64,000 nt of DNA from Solobacterium sp. (GTDB lineage: Bacteria > Bacillota_I > Bacilli_A > Erysipelotrichales > Erysipelotrichaceae), in the NCBI GenBank assembly GCA_017512725.1, contig JAFWEW010000033.1, forward strand, positions 1 through 64,000. Reading direction: 5' to 3'. Both the position numbers and the translations under genes were made by a program. This document shows positions 58,703 through 64,000 of the stretch, piece after piece (the stretch's first letter is position 1; the number at the start of each line of letters is the position of its first letter). The notes under the pieces were generated by a model. That model made no database searches and was not told the DNA's origin. It saw only the letters and a list, made by a program, of their open reading frames with translations.

Positions 58703-59227
58703 TCAGGAATCGTAGAAGTGCTGGCCGTTTTCGGTTACGAGCCGTTCGGTCTTTGGATACTCAAAGATCAGGCTGTTATCCTGATTGGCTTCCAGATAGG
58801 CAGCGAATTCGTCTGCGTACCATTTCGCCATCTCAAGGTTGTGCATGCGGCAGTACCCGCAGTTTTCCGGAGCAGTGCCCGGCACATCCGTTGCCTCTTT
58901 GACCGAACGGAATGCCTTTAACATCAGATCATAGAGCTCCGAGGAAGGACGGTTTCCCTTCAGGATGAGATAAAACCCGGTAAGACAGCCCATCGGCCCC
59001 CAGTAGATTACTTCGTCTTTCCATTCCGGATCGTTGCGAAGATAAGTTGCGATCAGATGTTCCAGCGAATGCATTGCCAGAATATCGATGACCGGCTCCC
59101 GGTTCGGCCGTTTCAGCCGTACATCATAGGTCGTAACCGCATAGTCCCCCAGATGGTCGACCCGGCTTGTAAAAATACCGGGAACGATACGGGTATGGTC
59201 TACGGAAAAACTCTGTATCAGTTCCAT
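58703..59227 (-). CDS. luxS: S-ribosylhomocysteine lyase
   Basis: LuxS releases homocysteine and the AI-2 precursor. The 174-residue protein has HSLEHLIATYLRN with two metal-ligand histidines, and ENCGYCRMHNLE with the ligand and catalytic cysteines. Start at 59227 places AGGAGG seven bases upstream; an earlier in-frame ATG leaves one. It starts 33 bp after the atpC stop and may be cotranscribed with the ATP synthase operon. Confidence 0.96.
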   Translation of the reverse strand: MELIQSFSVDHTRIVPGIFTSRVDHLGDYAVTTYDVRLKRPNREPVIDILAMHSLEHLIATYLRNDPEWKDEVIYWGPMGCLTGFYLILKGNRPSSELYDLMLKAFRSVKEATDVPGTAPENCGYCRMHNLEMAKWYADEFAAYLEANQDNSLIFEYPKTERLVTENGQHFYDS

Positions 59228-59260
59228 TTCCATTCCTCCTGGTTCTGTCTCTCGTCTGTA

Positions 59261-61919
<2,659 letters not shown>

Positions 61920-61920
61920 A

Positions 61921-63444
61921 CTAAGCTCCCTTTACCAGACGGTAATCTTCAAGTACCGCATCCATTGCGGTTTTGATCTTCTCACTCAGCTCATCGCTGA
62001 TGTCGCCGGTCGTGCGGATCTCTTCCAGAATGTCCTCATGGCTGTCATGGAAGGTTCTGAGAATCTTCTTTTCAAATTCTGCCACTTCTTCCGGGCCGAC
62101 CTCATCGATAATGCCGTTCTTTGCGGCATACAGAGAGATCGCCTGGTCTTCCATCGCCATCGGGCTGTACTGCGGCTGCTTGAGCAGTTCGGTAAGGCGG
62201 GTACCGTGATCGATGATCTTCTTGGTTGTCGGATCCAGGTCAGAGCCAAACTGGGCAAACGCCAGCATTTCATGGTACTGCGCCAGTTCCAGCTTCAGGG
62301 AAGAAGATTCCTTCTTCATCGCCTTGGTCTGCGCATGGGAGCCGACACGGGATACCGAAAGACCGGAGTCGACCGCCGGACGGATACCCGAGGCAAACAG
62401 ATCGGTCTGCAGGAAGATCTGACCGTCGGTAATCGAAATGACATTGGTCGGAATATAGGCGGAAATATCACCTGCCTGTGTTTCAATGATCGGTAATGCG
62501 GTAAGCGAACCGCCGCCCAGTTCATCGTTCAGCTTCGCCGCCCGCTCAAGGAGTCTTGAATGCAGGTAGAAGACATCACCCGGATACGCTTCCCGTCCCG
62601 GAGGTCTGCGGAGCAGAAGAGACATGGTACGGTAAGCCACTGCGTGCTTGGAGAGATCATCGTAAACGATGAGGACATCCTTGCCCTGTTCCATCCACTC
62701 TTCTCCGATTGCACATCCTGCATACGGCGCAAGATACTGCTGCGGTGCAGAAGTCGATGCGGACGCATTGACGATGGTGGTATATTCCATCGCATCGTGT
62801 TCACGCAGCTTCTGTACCAGACGCGCAACGGTCGATTCCTTCTGACCGATTGCGACATAGATGCAGTTAACGTTTTTGCCTTTCTGATTGATGATCGTGT
62901 CGATCGCAATCGCGGTCTTTCCGGTTTCACGGTCACCGATGATCAGCTCACGCTGACCTTTTCCGATCGGGATCATACTGTCAATGATCTTCAGTCCGGT
63001 CATTAACGGCTGGTTGACGCCCTTACGGGTCATGACACCCGGCGCAACACGTTCCACTGCGCGGGTCTTTGTATATTCGATCGGTCCGCGGTTATCGATC
63101 GGCTGTCCGAGTGCGTTTACAACACGCCCCAGCATGCCGTCACCAACCGGAACTTCTACGATCCTGCCGGTGCGGCGCACTTCATCACCTTCCCGGATCA
63201 GGGTGTCATCACCCAGCAGAACAATACCGATATGGTCTTCTTCCAGGTTCAGGACCATTCCATAAACGCCATGGGGCAGTTCGAGAAGCTCACTGCTCAT
63301 TGCGTTGTCGATCCCCTGGACCATGGCAATGCCGTCACCGGTACTGATGACATAGCCTACATCATCCGAATGAATCTTCTGATCATAGTTTTTGATCTGT
63401 TCCTTAATCAGAGAACTGATTTCTTCCGGTTTGATCTGTTTCAT
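61921..63444 (-). CDS. atpA: ATP synthase alpha subunit
   Basis: The 507-residue alpha subunit binds nucleotide without catalysing hydrolysis. Walker A is [15 protein letters not shown], and [17 protein letters not shown]-like text appears as [17 protein letters not shown]. It overlaps atpH by 4 bp. Confidence 0.98.
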   Translation of the reverse strand: MKQIKPEEISSLIKEQIKNYDQKIHSDDVGYVISTGDGIAMVQGIDNAMSSELLELPHGVYGMVLNLEEDHIGIVLLGDDTLIREGDEVRRTGRIVEVPVGDGMLGRVVNALGQPIDNRGPIEYTKTRAVERVAPGVMTRKGVNQPLMTGLKIIDSMIPIGKGQRELIIGDRETGKTAIAIDTIINQKGKNVNCIYVAIGQKESTVARLVQKLREHDAMEYTTIVNASASTSAPQQYLAPYAGCAIGEEWMEQGKDVLIVYDDLSKHAVAYRTMSLLLRRPPGREAYPGDVFYLHSRLLERAAKLNDELGGGSLTALPIIETQAGDISAYIPTNVISITDGQIFLQTDLFASGIRPAVDSGLSVSRVGSHAQTKAMKKESSSLKLELAQYHEMLAFAQFGSDLDPTTKKIIDHGTRLTELLKQPQYSPMAMEDQAISLYAAKNGIIDEVGPEEVAEFEKKILRTFHDSHEDILEEIRTTGDISDELSEKIKTAMDAVLEDYRLVKGA

Positions 63445-63983
63445 GCGTTTCCTCCTTTCAGGAGTGCTTCCTTCATTCCTTCTATCTGACGGGCTAAGGT
63501 AACATCGGTTACGGTATTGCCCGCGGTTACTTTGATTCCTGCTATTAATGACTTATCAATGGTATTGACGAGCTGGATCCGGTGGCCGGTCTTTATCTCC
63601 AGCGCCTGACGGATCCGTTCCATCTGGGTTTCATCCAGAGGTCTGGCACTGGAGACAACGGCAGTCTCAATGCCGAGTTCCAGATTGGCCAGCCGGATGT
63701 ATTCCTTTAAGATCTCATCCAGATAAAACGTACGGTCCTTGTCGATCAGCAGCTTCAGAAAGTTTCTGGTCGACGGCAGACAGGAAGCGAAGATCGAATC
63801 GATCGCGTCCTTTTTCTCTTCGTCCGTTACTTTTACGGCACGGAAAAACGTCAGAAGTTCGGGGTCACGTTTCAGTACTTCACGCAGTACCTGTGCCTCT
63901 TCTTTCCGTTCTTCTACCGTATCTTCTTCTTTTGACAGCTCGAACAGCGCTTCGGCATAACGGCCCGCAACATCACTTGCCAT
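63441..63983 (-). CDS. atpH: ATP synthase delta subunit
   Basis: The 180-residue delta subunit joins the peripheral stalk to F1. The N-terminal [16 protein letters not shown] and the C-terminal [20 protein letters not shown] are typical. GGAAG lies upstream of the ATG. atpF and the membrane subunits would be beyond the right edge of the window; the remaining 17 bases hold only the ribosome site. Confidence 0.95.
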   Translation of the reverse strand: MASDVAGRYAEALFELSKEEDTVEERKEEAQVLREVLKRDPELLTFFRAVKVTDEEKKDAIDSIFASCLPSTRNFLKLLIDKDRTFYLDEILKEYIRLANLELGIETAVVSSARPLDETQMERIRQALEIKTGHRIQLVNTIDKSLIAGIKVTAGNTVTDVTLARQIEGMKEALLKGGNA

Positions 63984-64000
63984 CGGTCGCTTCCTTTACA

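Overview
The window reads as chromosomal DNA of a low-to-mid GC member of the Bacillota, most likely a gut-type Erysipelotrichia or a close relative. This is an inference from gene content and order: an F-type ATP synthase operon, a tryptophan T-box leader, RNase M5, luxS, the tatD-rnmV-ksgA run, ispE and the glmU-prs pair, almost all on the minus strand. No rRNA, tRNA or CRISPR array was found.

Layout. 1-1.9 kb: an IS1634-type insertion sequence abutting the terminator of thyA-folA. 2-11 kb: thyA-folA, a small membrane peptide, a hydrolase, an AAA ATPase, a His-rich MarR regulator with two matched operators, a GGDEF-EAL-PAS-GGDEF protein, a zinc-ribbon protein and a Spx/ArsC-like protein. 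11-15.6 kb: prs, a GlmU lacking its acetyltransferase half, an RluA-type pseudouridine synthase and ispE. 15.6-39.2 kb: an accessory island with many remnants (described below). 39.3-43.5 kb: ksgA, rnmV, tatD, mnmE and a CPBP protease. 43.5-49.1 kb: an AAA_14/DUF4143 ATPase, an IS200/IS605 transposase remnant, hup, a GlgA-SCP2 fusion and a hydrolase operon. 49.4-54.1 kb: a trpCDFBA operon under a T-box, without trpE or trpG. 54.2-58.6 kb: two decayed DUF4143 genes, an XRE regulator, a surface papain-like protease and a double-glycine-leader protein. 58.7-64 kb: luxS and atpHAGDC.

The island between ispE and ksgA is the most interesting part. In Bacillus-type genomes these two genes are near neighbours on one strand. 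Here 23.7 kb separates them. It holds: (i) a three-gene operon of TIR - transmembrane - leucine-rich-repeat proteins, of which only the last keeps the TIR catalytic glutamate; (ii) a two-helix membrane protein with a ThsA-type macro domain, the architecture of type II Thoeris effectors, without an adjacent ThsB; (iii) an FkbH-type protein with its acyl carrier protein next to a DUF1796 gene; (iv) three small proteins with double-glycine leaders, one carrying four CxxC motifs; (v) a 1626-residue cytoplasmic BspA-like LRR protein; (vi) a gutted BREX locus (5-prime part of brxC plus C-terminally shortened brxL); (vii) a MORN-repeat gene coupled to a His-Xaa-Ser repeat (HxsA-like) gene; (viii) a RelB/PIN toxin-antitoxin pair; and (ix) two copies of a three-unit repeat with an exact 32-bp period. 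The island looks like a defence and mobile-element site that has gained and lost parts repeatedly. Whether the TIR-LRR operon and the macro-domain protein work together is a hypothesis, not something the sequence shows.

Family assignments rest on motif reading alone; no database search was run.
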